Shown piece after piece: positions 8,042-17,672 of a stretch of DNA of 64,000 bases; positions within the stretch are counted from its first letter, which is position 1, and each line of letters opens with the position of its first letter. Origin of the DNA: Bifidobacterium pseudolongum subsp. globosum (GTDB taxonomy: Bacteria; Actinomycetota; Actinomycetes; Actinomycetales; Bifidobacteriaceae). A model generated the notes under the pieces. The model did no database searches, had not been told where the DNA came from, and saw nothing but the letters and a program-made list of their open reading frames with translations. Made by a program: the position numbers and the translations under genes. The DNA is taken from positions 496,001 through 560,000 of the forward strand of contig NZ_JGZG01000005.1 of NCBI RefSeq assembly GCF_000741295.1, given 5' to 3'.

Positions 8042-11000
8042 TCAGTCACGGCGGCGGACGATCAGCAGACCGGCGCCCGCGGCCACGAAGGCCACCGCCA
8101 CAGCGACCAGCAGCGCGATGGCCGAACCGGTCGAGGCGACCCCGGCAACCTGCTGCGCGGCGCCGGCGGACGACTGCGAGCCCGCGGCGTTGCCACCCGG
8201 CTGTTCGCCGGCGGCCGGCTTGTCGGTGTCGCCGGGCTCATCCGGGTTGGCCGGAGTATCCGGCTTGGTCGGCTGATCCGGGGTATCCGGCTGATCCGGG
8301 GTGTCCGGCTGGCCGAGGTCGGCGACCGGGGCGAGCAGCACCGCGCTATGGGCGGGCACCACCACGTTCTGGCCATCCTTGACCGCGATCGCGGCGCCGG
8401 CCACTGAAGCGTCCACACCATCGGCATTGTCGGCCTGGGCCACGGCTTGGACCGGATGCAGGTAGGTATGGCCGTTGGACACGAGCACGCCGTAGTCGCC
8501 GGCGGTCACGCCCGGCACGGCGGCGGCCTCGTCGCCGGCGTTGAGCGCCACCACGTAGGTGCCATTGTCGCGGGCGATCTCGTACGCCACCACATTGTCG
8601 GCCGCCTTGAGTTCCTTCGTGCTGTTCGAGATCTTCTTATAGCTCTCGACACGCAGCGCGGAGGTCTTCTTGCGGATCGCGATGAGGTCCTTGACGTACT
8701 GGGCGTGGTCACCGTAGTCGGCGTCGTTCATACGGTCCCAATCCACGGCGTTGACCGCATCACCGGACTTGTAGCTGTTCTCGTCGCCGCCCTTGGTGCG
8801 CAGGAACTCCTGGCCCACCTGGAACTCGGAGATGCCGAACGCCATGAAGACGGCGGAGTTGGCGAGCTTCGAGGTCTCGATGACCTTCGCCTTCTGCCCG
8901 GCTTCGTCGAGGCCTTCGTTGCGGCCCTGCACAAACAGCGACTTCTCGAGCTTGTCGTTGAGCGTCAGGTTGTCGTGGATCTCCACATAGTTGACCACCT
9001 GGCCGGCATTCGCGTACTTGACAATTCCGTCCTTGCCGTCGTTTCCACTGTCGCCGTTGGTGCAGAACGCGCCTTCGGCCGTGCCGTCGAGGTTGCGGCA
9101 GCCGAGCATGTTGTTCATGATGAGCGGTTCCATACCCTGCTTGCCCGAGACGAACCCGTTGTCCTCATCGGAGAACACCGAGCCCTTGAGGCCGTCGCGG
9201 ATCGAATCGTTGAAGAACGCAATGGTGGAGTTCGGGGTGTCGAGCTTGTAGCCATTGGGCTGAATCGACATCGCGGACTTGTCCATCGTGGTGTTCATGT
9301 TCCAACCTTCGCCGACGATGATGATCGACGGGTCAATCTTGTCGAGGGCCGAGCGCACCTGCTTCATCGTCTCCACATCATGCAGGCCCATGAGGTCGAA
9401 ACGGAAGCCGTCCATGTTGTATTCCTTCGCCCAGTAGGCCACGGAATCCACGATGTACTTGCGCATCATCGCACGCTCGGAGGCGGTGTCGTTGCCGCAG
9501 CCCGAGTTGTTGACGAGCGAGCCGTTCTGGTAGCGGAAGTAGTACCCCGGCACCGTGAGCCCGAACGGGTTCGTCGCGGCATCGGCAACATGGTTGTACA
9601 CCACGTCCATGACCACACGCAGGCCGTTGGCATGCAGGCCGTCCACCATCTGCTTGGCCTCGACCACGCGGTTGGCGGGGTCGGTCGGGTCAGAGGCGTA
9701 GGAGCCTTCCGGCACATTGTAGTTGAGCGGATCGTAACCCCAGTTGTAGTTGGAGTCATCGAGCGGCTTCGTCTCGTCGACGCTCGCGTAGTCGAACATC
9801 GGCTGGATCTGCACATGCGTGATGCCGAGCTCCTTGAGGTAGTCCACGCCGGTGGACTTGCCCGCGGAGTTCGTGGTGCCGTTCTGGATCATGCCCAGGT
9901 ACTTGCCGCGCTTTGCGGCGTCCACACCGGAGTTCTCGTTCTTCGTGAGGTCGCGGATGTGCGTCTCCGCGATCACCGCGTCGGTGTTCTTGGAGAACGG
10001 CGCCATGCGACCCGAGTCCTTGACCGTCGTCTTGGCCGGCGACAGCACCACGGAACGCTTGCCGTTGACCACGGATGCGCGGGCGTACGGGTCGGCGGAG
10101 TCGTTGACGGTGCCATCGGCGAACGACACGCGGTAGATGTAGGCGGTGCCGTCGGCGACCTTGGCCGTGGCGCTCCACACACCCTTCTCACCGCGGTCCA
10201 TCGCGATGGTGTCGGCGGCTTCGGCGTCGGCGGTCTTGGCGTCCTTGAACGTCACGAGCTCGACCTTGCTTGCGGTCGGGGCCCAGAGCTTGAAGGTCGT
10301 GCCGTCATCCGCCCAGGTCGCGCCAAGGTCGTCGCCGTCGTAGGCGTATTCCTTGTCGAAGGCGTCAGTGCGCACCACGGAGCCCGCGACGGCGTCGGCC
10401 GAACCGAAGCCCTCGATTTCGACCGTGTACTTCGCGGTCAGGTCGAGGTTGTTCTTCAGCGTGATCGTCACGGTGGTGCCATTGGCCTTCACCGTGTCGA
10501 TGTCGACGGCATTGTCCTTGGCGTCGGTCACCTTCACATCCTCAACCTTGACATCGGCCGGCTTCGTCAGCTTCGCGTCGATCGCGTTGTTCTGCGCGAT
10601 CTCGGCCGTCGAGATGCGGGCGCCGAGCGCCGGGCGCGCGGTGTAGACGGTCGGGTCGTCCTGCATGAGCCAGACTTCTGCCTTGGCGGTGCCGTCATTG
10701 CTGAAGACGATGGCATTGGCGGTCATCTTGATGTCACCGTCGGAGCCGTCCTTCTTTTTCCATTCGTCCACACCGTAGCGGCGCAGCAGACCGAAGTCCG
10801 ATTCGCCGTTGGATGCCTGATAGGTGTAGTTCGAGAACGATGCGGTGGCGAGCTCACCCCAGTCATCATGGCCCGTGAACTTCGAGGCGAAGCCATTGCT
10901 GTTCGAGTTCCACATCCACAGATCCCACTGCGGGACCTTCGTCTCGGTGTCGTCGGCGTTGAAGTACAGGCCGTCGTTGCGCATGTAATGCACGGTCACG

Positions 11001-13308
11001 TCGACCTTGTCGGCCTTGCACTTGTAGTCGTCGGGCGCTTCCAGCTGGGTCTCACGCGGCGAGTTCACGCCGTCGACCCACACTTCCACAGTGCCGTTCT
11101 TCTCGGTGAACTTGACGTCACGGTTGCCGTCCTCGGGATCGTCGCTGACCGCGACCCTCTTGGACCAGTCCTCAGTGGAGATGATGAAGCTGAAGTCGGA
11201 GAGCTCCTTGTCGAACGTCAGTTCGGCCACCTTGCCATAGCAGTCCTCACCGGTGAACTGGTAGCGTGCGCCGTCAAGGCCGTCGCCGGTCTTGGTCGTG
11301 CCCCACGTCCACAGCGAATAGTCCGGATCGCCCGGGGCCTCCTTGTAGTGGATGACCACACGGGACTGGCCGCCGATCGCCTCGGGGTTGCCCACCGACA
11401 GCGAGCCGTCCTCGACCGCGACATGCGTGACGCCCTTGCGGATCAGATAGTTCTGGCCGCCGTTGCTGTCCCACTCGCTGGCACCATTATTGAAGCAGAT
11501 CTGGTGATCCTCACCCTTGGTGTCGATCGTCTTCGTGTAGTAGCCCTGCGCGTCCGGTCCTTCCATCTGTTCGCCGGGAACGGCTGTCCAATCAGAGCCA
11601 GCGCCATGGTGCACGAAGACCTTGTCCCACGTGTTGACGGGCTTGTACCACACGGTCGTCGTCTGGTCGTCCGGCTTGACGGTGTTGTCCGGGATGACGA
11701 CGTCCGGGGTGCTCGGGTCAACGGCCACGTCAGACACGGGGTGCGTCGTCTTCGTTGCACCGCCGTAGATCGCGATGGCTTGCATCGCCGGCACGGTCAC
11801 CTTGACCTTGCCGCCGGAGACGGTCACGGTCTTCGAGCAGTCCTGCACTCCGTAGACGTCGCAGTACTCGCCGTCAGGCATCGAGGTCGCATATTCGGCC
11901 GTCTTGTCTTCGGTCGAGTTGTTGATCGCGACAAAGCCCTTGTCGCCACGCGAGAACGCGATGTTATTCGCGCCGTCGTCCTGCCACTGCTCGACGGCGG
12001 TCCCGTCCACGTAGTTGTGGAACGCGATCATGCCGCGCGTCGTCGTCCAACGCTGCTGGCAGTTCCATTCGCAGTCCTTCGTCGAGCACGCCTCGTCGAA
12101 GTCCACGTCAGGCACTTCGGTCGCGATCGCACCCGGGGCGCCGTTGTCGTTGACGTCGTACTTATAGTCCGACAGCAGGCGCGGCGTGCCGTAGTCATAG
12201 GCGAGCATGAATGCGTTCGCGAGCGCGTACATCGAATCGTTCTTGTACGTGATCGCACCGTCGTTGCGAGCGGTGTCCCAGTTCGTCACGAAGACGTTCG
12301 CGTCCTTGGACGCAATCGCGTTCGGATTCGACGACAGGTCGCCGATGCGCGTCGAGAGGTCCTTGAGTTCGGCGATCTTGCCCTTGAACTTCGCGTTGAG
12401 GTCCGACTTGTAGTCGAACTGCGTCACGGTGCCGGTCTCCAGGTAATTGCGCGGCTGGATGCCGGGCGCTTCGCTCGCATTGCCGATGACTTCCTGGATC
12501 CAGTAGATGTCGCTGGCGTTCTTGCCGACCTTCTGGGCCATCTTGTCTTTGATGCCCTTGATGTCCTCGTTGTTGATGTGCTTGACGGCATCCATGCGGA
12601 AGCCCTTGACGCCCATCTTGTAGAGCTTGGCGAGGTAATCGGACTGGATCTCCTGCACCTTCTCGCTCGACGTGTTAAAGTCCCACATCGAGCTCAGGCG
12701 GCCTTCCTGCACCTCCTGCTGGTTGGTGTAGTCGGAGATGCTCGCGCCGTTGTTGTAGTCGTGGAAGTCGGCTGCGGTCACGCCCTTGGGATACCGGTCG
12801 TTCTCACCGGTGAAGCCCGGGTAGTCTCCGGTCGAGCCGTTGTACTTCGTGCCCGCAACGCCGGTCTGCTCACCTGCGGCGACGTCCGAACCGGTCGCCT
12901 GGTTGAGCACGACGTCGGCGATGATGTCGACGCCGGCGGCATTACAGGTGGTGATCATGTTCTTGAACTCGGCTTCGGTGCCGAGTTTCGAATCGAGCTT
13001 GTAGCTCACCGGCTGGTAGCTCGTCCACCACTGGGCGCCCTGGATCGATTCCTGAGGCGGTGAGATCTCGACGTACGCCACGCCTTGCGGGCCGTACGTG
13101 TTCGTGCATTCCTTGGCGATCGAATTCCATGTCTACTGGAATGCGATCACCTGCACGTCCGTTTTCGCGGGAGGGTGGTCTGCCCGGTGTCCTCCGCGGC
13201 GTTCGCCGCCATCGGCACTGCGAGCAGGGCGCCCGTGCCGACCATGGCAAGGGCCACGCCTATGCCTGTGGTCCGGCGCATGCAGTCTCTAACCTGCTGA
13301 ATCACCAT
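8042..13308 (-). pseudogene. apuB: Amylopullulanase ApuB, 5' end disrupted
   Basis: Bifunctional cell-surface enzyme for alpha-1,4 and alpha-1,6 linkages of starch and pullulan. In order: signal peptide (MRRTTGIGVALAMVGTGA), GH13 alpha-amylase domain, a CBM25-like starch-binding domain, two CBM41-type domains, a CBM48-like domain, a type I pullulanase GH13 domain (YNWGYDP, MDVVYNH, GFRFDLMG, VGEGW), a Pro/Asp linker, then VASTG, a membrane segment and RRRD. The body is one intact frame of about 1,680 codons (8042-13081). The start is broken twice. The signal-peptide frame from ATG 13308 runs into a 1-bp deletion in the A-run at 13162-13165 (the paralogue at 6190 reads LPRKTDV at this point). 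A TAG at 13133-13135 replaces the glutamine of FQQPWNS. Without repair or readthrough no secreted enzyme can be made. Sequencing error is the alternative for the deletion, less so for the nonsense codon. Confidence 0.88.
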
Positions 13309-13457
13309 AGATGTTCCATTTCTCTTTTCCCTGGGCCGGCCCATCCATGGAGCGCCTTGCGGTACGTCCGCCACTCCACCAACGCGCCGGCTTGCCAAAG
13401 TATGCAGTCCCTCGCATGCTTCTATTGCACGGATTTCCGAGGAGCTCAGCTACGAGC

Positions 13458-13474
13458 TTTGCACACGTTTGCAA
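13458..13474. promoter_or_regulatory. LacI-type operator candidate upstream of apuB
   Basis: TTTGCACACGTTTGCAA is a near-palindrome (TTGCA/TGCAA arms around a CACGTT core), the usual shape of LacI-family operators. It lies about 150 bp upstream of the apuB signal-peptide start. A possible minus-strand -10 (TAGAAT, 13492-13487) is just upstream of it. Regulation by a maltose/starch repressor is inference. Confidence 0.45.
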
Positions 13475-13544
13475 TGAAATCAGGAATATTCTACACTATT
13501 TCTGCACCGTATTGCCTCACTCTGTTCACATTGCACGGCACAAA

Positions 13545-13576
13545 AAGACCCTCCGACCCACGGGACAGAGGGTCTT
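13545..13576 (-). terminator. Rho-independent terminator
   Basis: Stem AAGACCCTC (13545-13553) / GAGGGTCTT (13568-13576). On the minus strand it is followed by TTTTTG, so it should stop transcripts coming from the membrane-protein genes at 13766-16275. Confidence 0.75.
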
Positions 13577-13635
13577 CTCCCGATATTACACAGGTCCAGA
13601 CTTATGCTTCCTGTTCAAACCGTGGAAATGCAGGT

Positions 13636-13716
13636 TCATTTGGTGAGCTCGTCCACCGCCTCAAGCGCGCGTTTGCAGCCAAAGAACCCAGGTTCGCTGA
13701 TTGTGGCGACCAGCGA
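13636..13716 (-). pseudogene. Displaced 3' end of aroQ (relic, possible attachment-site repeat)
   Basis: Read on the minus strand, this stretch encodes 26 residues ending in a stop: SLVATISEPGFFGCKRALEA then VDELTK. The last residues of the real AroQ at 18692 read SPVATGTITGLGFFGYKLAL then EAVAELTKA. The match begins and ends abruptly, has no start codon, and is about 5 kb downstream of aroQ in the same orientation. That arrangement fits a host gene 3' end displaced by an element integrated at aroQ. The divergence from the present aroQ is noticeable, so the event is old or the donor was another strain. Confidence 0.7.
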
Positions 13717-13765
13717 CGCCGCTGTTCATGGACAGGCGGCATTCGGAGCAGGGGAACAACGCCGC

Positions 13766-14557
13766 CTAGCCGATGAATGCCCTGTTGTACACGCCACAGG
13801 ACACCTCATCCACGTACCGCACTTGCTGGCAGAACATCACGAAGTGCTTATTGATCACATATTGGTTAAGCCCAACGGCTGCTTCCATCTCCTCAACGAA
13901 AGCACTCTCCCCTTTCGTGTAACCAATCTGCTCCGCAAAACACGCAAAGGCATCGGAAGTCCATGGTTCATCCGCTTCCGAGACGGTCCCCTCGGCACCT
14001 CTCCACACATTCAACCCATTGTTCGACAACACGATTGGTGGTAGATCAGGATATGCACCACAGTGCATGGCGTATGCCTGCGCCAATGGAATCGAGATGT
14101 CCGGATGCGGGCGATTATTCATACGCACAAGCAGTACAACGGCAACAACTGCAATCACCGCCACAATGGCCCATACTCTTGGGGACGCGCTGAGGCTCGC
14201 CATGGAACGGCGCGTGGCAGCCTGTTCAGGGGGACGTCTGGAAACGGCATACGCAGACAGCATGCGGTCGACATCCACACCTTGGAACACATGCGGCAAT
14301 GCATAGCCATCCTCACCATCGATGTGCACATCCCATGGATTGTCACGGATCCAGAGATCCCCATGCACGGGCAATACGGCACCCGCCTCACGCCGCCTCC
14401 CATGCAGTACGCGCACCCGGTACGCCGGCACTCCATCGTAGGCGACGCCTTTGGTCAGCGCGGGGTCGGTTGAGACGTCGACCACCAGGCCAAGCGCATC
14501 CAGTCCAGCACCGTCAACGACGATGACATCACCCAATCTCATGGCTCTGCGGGTCAT
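13766..14557 (-). CDS. Membrane protein of unknown function, paralogue of the next gene
   Basis: 263 aa, not recognised. Residues 1 to about 100 form a cytoplasmic domain ([20 protein letters not shown], later [20 protein letters not shown]), followed by one membrane helix at about 130-150 ([18 protein letters not shown]). An outside domain of about 110 residues has four cysteines and could be disulfide-stabilised. The N-terminal domain is clearly homologous to that of the gene just upstream ([26 protein letters not shown]), so the two are a duplicated pair with different outer domains. The ATG at 14557 follows GGAGG by 7 nt, 14 nt after the upstream stop, so they form an operon. It ends at a T-tailed terminator (13545-13576). 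Confidence 0.8.
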   Translation of the reverse strand: MTRRAMRLGDVIVVDGAGLDALGLVVDVSTDPALTKGVAYDGVPAYRVRVLHGRRREAGAVLPVHGDLWIRDNPWDVHIDGEDGYALPHVFQGVDVDRMLSAYAVSRRPPEQAATRRSMASLSASPRVWAIVAVIAVVAVVLLVRMNNRPHPDISIPLAQAYAMHCGAYPDLPPIVLSNNGLNVWRGAEGTVSEADEPWTSDAFACFAEQIGYTKGESAFVEEMEAAVGLNQYVINKHFVMFCQQVRYVDEVSCGVYNRAFIG

Positions 14558-14571
14558 CTGCCATCCTCCAT

Positions 14572-16275
14572 TCAAGTCATGCGCGAGTAGAACACCATAT
14601 CGTCAGAGACGCTGTTGGGTTGCGCTTCGCCGTACGGTTTGATGATGAGATACGCCACTTGCGCCGGTGGGTTCGATGCATCGATCCCATCGACGGGCAA
14701 TGTGTTGTCAGGCCCCACGCGGACCACTTCCAATGGCTTCTGCACCATGATGATGCCGGCCGAGGCAGGAGCGCCAGTGGACTGGTCATATGCCGGCTTA
14801 TGCACTGTCTCGCCGTCACATGAGCTTGCATCCGTTTGGGTGCTGCAGTCGATGCGGTAGGTGTATTCGGTGACCATGTGGAATTGCTGCCTGAGGGTCG
14901 CGGGATCCTGCTGGCTTTGATAATTAGGGACCATCAGGGTCGACGTCTGCCCGTCCGGCAACGGGTTCGCATCACCCATCTGGGAGGTGTCCATCACAAG
15001 CGGCATCGCCTGCCCCTCGGTCTGTGGCGTGATGACGACGCAAGTGACACCATCCTTCCGGCACCATCTGCCACGGACGTTATCCGGATCGAACTCACCC
15101 TCCCCTGATTGCGCTCCGGCTTCCTCGGAGCTGTTGGTGGATGATGTTGATGCATCTGTGGAAGCCGATCCATTCGACGCCGAATCATCCGAGGAGGCGC
15201 CACCATTCGTATCCCCCTCGCCGAATGATTCATCCCCACTGCGGACATCACACATGACCACACTGTCGAAACCCTTGCCACACCGAATCTCGATATCCAT
15301 CACCGTTTGCCAAGGCAACGATTCCAATTGTTTGGGATTCGTCACGAGGTTTCCGACGGAGGCGCCGATAAGTGCTCGCCAGAGCGACAATTCATTGGCT
15401 CCCGTATCCTGCTCGCCCATTGACTCAAGCATGCACCCCAATGTCGCTGAATCGAGCCCATCGGTACGGGGGGCAACCGTTGCATATTGTGCGCCGAGCC
15501 CTGTGCTGATCGTCTGCAGATCGCCGCACTGCCTCAGTAGTCCCAGTGCATATGAATCAGTGCTGTCAATGAGGTTGTCCAACCGTTCCTGCCGTTGCTG
15601 TTCAGCAACCTGCTGCCGGTGACGCTTCACCAAGACACCCGCACCCAGCACGACCGCAACCACACAGACCACCGCGATAATCCACTTTATGATGGCTGTG
15701 CGCCGTTTCCGCCTGTTCCATGCCCCCTCCTCATCAGAGGTCATGCTTTTGCGCGCCACACCGGCTTTCGCCAGCAGCCTTGCCACATCCTCACCTTGGA
15801 AGTGCTCCGGCAGCGCATACCCATCCTCGCCATCGACCCGCACATCCCATGGATCATCGTTGATCCAGATGTCCGTATCCGCCGGCACAGGCGACCCATC
15901 GGCATGACGGGAACCACACAATATGCGTATCCTATACGCCCACTTGCCTTGGGAGGCATTCCCCAAGCCACCGGTTTTTTCGGCATCGCCGGATATCTCC
16001 TCGACGATGCCGAGTGCGTTGACGCCGCGCGCATCGATAAGGACGATGTCACCGGTTTCCATTCTTCTACGTGTCATCTTCCCCTCATGTTCCTTTCTCT
16101 TGATCGAAGGTCCATGCGATCGGCGCACGCAGCATGGCCGACGTTTCGCGCCGACGGCCTCTAGCGACATGGTGTGTTCATCGGGGTCAGTCGTTTCAGT
16201 TGGCGCCTCGTCACCCCGGATCCGCCCATCATCGACGACAACGACGTCGCTAATCTCCATACTCCTGCGCCCCAT
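14572..16275 (-). CDS. Membrane protein of unknown function with Ser/Thr-rich linker
   Basis: 567 aa if read from ATG 16275, which has AAGGAG 5 nt upstream; 501 aa from the ATG at 16077 ([18 protein letters not shown]). Cytoplasmic domain shared with the downstream gene, one membrane helix ([20 protein letters not shown]), a short charged coil ([19 protein letters not shown]), then an outside region. The outside region contains a Ser/Thr/Asp-rich linker and a final domain with several cysteines ([17 protein letters not shown]). The first 66 codons begin [16 protein letters not shown], which copies the MTRRxM-x2-D-V-V-D start of the family. They look like a remnant of a third copy fused in frame. 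A 24-bp AT-rich palindrome lies 16 bp upstream of 16275. No known family was recognised. Confidence 0.78.
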   Translation of the reverse strand: MGRRSMEISDVVVVDDGRIRGDEAPTETTDPDEHTMSLEAVGAKRRPCCVRRSHGPSIKRKEHEGKMTRRRMETGDIVLIDARGVNALGIVEEISGDAEKTGGLGNASQGKWAYRIRILCGSRHADGSPVPADTDIWINDDPWDVRVDGEDGYALPEHFQGEDVARLLAKAGVARKSMTSDEEGAWNRRKRRTAIIKWIIAVVCVVAVVLGAGVLVKRHRQQVAEQQRQERLDNLIDSTDSYALGLLRQCGDLQTISTGLGAQYATVAPRTDGLDSATLGCMLESMGEQDTGANELSLWRALIGASVGNLVTNPKQLESLPWQTVMDIEIRCGKGFDSVVMCDVRSGDESFGEGDTNGGASSDDSASNGSASTDASTSSTNSSEEAGAQSGEGEFDPDNVRGRWCRKDGVTCVVITPQTEGQAMPLVMDTSQMGDANPLPDGQTSTLMVPNYQSQQDPATLRQQFHMVTEYTYRIDCSTQTDASSCDGETVHKPAYDQSTGAPASAGIIMVQKPLEVVRVGPDNTLPVDGIDASNPPAQVAYLIIKPYGEAQPNSVSDDMVFYSRMT

Positions 16276-16290
16276 CGCCTCTCCTTATCT

Positions 16291-16314
16291 TTTTATCTTT
16301 TATAAAAGATAAAA
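16291..16314. promoter_or_regulatory. AT-rich palindrome, site 1 of 3
   Basis: Perfect palindrome whose core is TATCTTTTATAAAAGATA (16294-16311), extended by three matching bases on each side. It lies immediately upstream of the minus-strand membrane-protein operon. Related 18-bp sites precede the two plus-strand units of the cassette, so it is probably an operator overlapping a -10 element. Confidence 0.7.
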
Positions 16315-16400
16315 GTAGCTAGAACTGTAATCCACGCCTAGCGACCTGTCAAATCGTCGTACGGAGCCCACGGCAATCCCGACATGCCCGAATGTTGCTC

Positions 16401-16418
16401 TATCTTGGTAAAAAGATA
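16401..16418. promoter_or_regulatory. AT-rich palindrome, site 2 of 3
   Basis: TATCTTGGTAAAAAGATA: TATCTT/AAGATA arms identical to site 1, only the centre differs. It ends 25 bp before the ATG of the plus-strand gene at 16444, which places it in that gene's promoter. Confidence 0.65.
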
Positions 16419-16443
16419 ATGAAGTACTTTGCACGGAAGGACG

Positions 16444-16869
16444 ATGATGGCCGAAATCGTCACCATGAAGATCGGACCGCGAAAGATCCTGGACTACGAC
16501 GAACAAGACCCCGACAACCATGCGATCACCGCGATCGGTTGGCAACCGGGCCTCTCCCAGCGAGACGTCTGGAGTTGCAGCGCCGGCTGGTGGAAGCTCG
16601 AACCGGGACGCGCGGTGCGATGTGATATCGGCATCATCCTCAACCCGGACAACGTCGTCGTCTGCGTCGCCAAAATCAAGGGCATCGTCAAACGCGACGA
16701 CATGCGCATGTGGTTCCTCGGTGACCTCGCCGGCGAGCGCTACGACCCATGGATCGGCAAAACGCTCGAACGCAACGATTCGAAAAATCCTATCGCCTAT
16801 TTCGACGAGCGCGCGATCATCCCACCCGAGGCGGTCACCGCGGAGACGACAACGCTCAACAGCAAGTAA
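16444..16869 (+). CDS. Small protein of unknown function, possibly PUA-like
   Basis: 141 aa, not confidently recognised. The order CSAGWWKLEPGRA, then DIGIILNPDNVVVCVAKIKG, then MWFLGDLAG, then WIGKTLE resembles PUA/EVE-like folds that read modified bases, but this is a weak shape match. There is no signal peptide or membrane segment, so it should be cytoplasmic. Two ATGs (16444, 16447) follow GGAAGG; the second has better spacing. It is preceded by palindrome site 2 and diverges from the membrane-protein operon. If it reads modified DNA, pairing with the GIY-YIG nuclease encoded downstream would resemble a modification-dependent restriction system; that is speculation. Confidence 0.72.
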   Translation: MMAEIVTMKIGPRKILDYDEQDPDNHAITAIGWQPGLSQRDVWSCSAGWWKLEPGRAVRCDIGIILNPDNVVVCVAKIKGIVKRDDMRMWFLGDLAGERYDPWIGKTLERNDSKNPIAYFDERAIIPPEAVTAETTTLNSK

Positions 16870-16910
16870 AACCGGCTGGAACACGCAATGGGGCGCGTCC
16901 ATCATCGTTT

Positions 16911-16928
16911 TATCTTTTATATAAGTTA
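16911..16928. promoter_or_regulatory. AT-rich palindrome, site 3 of 3
   Basis: TATCTTTTATATAAGTTA, one mismatch in the right arm compared with sites 1 and 2. It lies 43 bp before the ATG of the gene at 16971, so each transcription unit of the cassette has one such site. Confidence 0.6.
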
Positions 16929-16970
16929 TGATGATGCAAAGATACTGTCCGTGCATCGAAGAAGGCACCT

Positions 16971-17645
16971 ATGACCACGCTTGGGTTCCGTTATCGCATT
17001 CGCCAGAACACCGATGTTCCGCGCTCGGTGCGCGCGGACAATCTCGAACAAGCGGTCACCGGATGGTTGTCCACGCTCGCTTGGTCGGATTGGACGGTCA
17101 CCTCACCCTCGGAGGACAAAACGACAGCCCTCGCCGTGCCATTCACCTCCATCGCACGGCTGCAGTCCGCCGGTGCTCCCGGGAACGACTTCCGTGAGCT
17201 CAACATCATGGCCTTCGACGGCAAGCCGTTCTATCGTGAGCTCATCGATGACGAACATGGCACGAACATCTATGATGAAGCCATCGACCGGTTGTGGCAG
17301 ACCGTACAGCTGCTCGAAATCACCGCAGATGCGGCACACAACGACGGCGCCATCATCGATATCGGCAGGCATCGTATCGCCCTTGCCGAGGAGGGGACGA
17401 CGTTACTCCCCCCGTTGTGCCTTGACGAAATCCCCCGGTTACCGGATTCCCTGAACACCTTCCGCTCCAAGTTGCGCCCCGTTTGGCCGGCGGATTTCAC
17501 GTTGTTCGAAACGGCGGACTTCACGGTCGACGATGGATGGTTCGACATGATGTCCCAAGGAGCCACCGCATTGGACGACGCCTATTGGCACGCGCAGCGC
17601 CATGAGCTCGCCGACGCCCGGGGCCAACACCGCGTGCAGCAATGA
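16971..17645 (+). CDS. Hypothetical protein of the aroQ cassette
   Basis: 224 aa, soluble, not recognised. It begins MTTLGFRYRIRQNTDVPRSV and has a mixed alpha/beta composition with no membrane segment, signal peptide or familiar catalytic motif. The middle part (MAFDGKPFYRELIDDEHG) is rich in acidic and aromatic residues. The length and lack of repeats would fit an immunity, adaptor or structural protein, but nothing distinguishes these. GAAGAAGG precedes the ATG. The GIY-YIG gene starts 28 nt after its stop in the same direction, so the two form an operon under palindrome site 3. Confidence 0.72.
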   Translation: MTTLGFRYRIRQNTDVPRSVRADNLEQAVTGWLSTLAWSDWTVTSPSEDKTTALAVPFTSIARLQSAGAPGNDFRELNIMAFDGKPFYRELIDDEHGTNIYDEAIDRLWQTVQLLEITADAAHNDGAIIDIGRHRIALAEEGTTLLPPLCLDEIPRLPDSLNTFRSKLRPVWPADFTLFETADFTVDDGWFDMMSQGATALDDAYWHAQRHELADARGQHRVQQ

Positions 17646-17672
17646 CCGCACACTGCAAGAAAGGAACAGATC

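Noticed and set aside
8447-13063. Very long open frame on the plus strand opposite apuB, and similar ones opposite alaS, pcrA and the aro genes
   Set aside because: They are exact antisense shadows of GC-rich coding sequence, have no ribosome sites, and show Arg/His/Val-rich composition without any domain.
13133-13308. Programmed frameshift or phase variation at the apuB start
   Set aside because: The run has only four A residues, no slippery heptamer or structure is evident, and the additional TAG would still stop translation.
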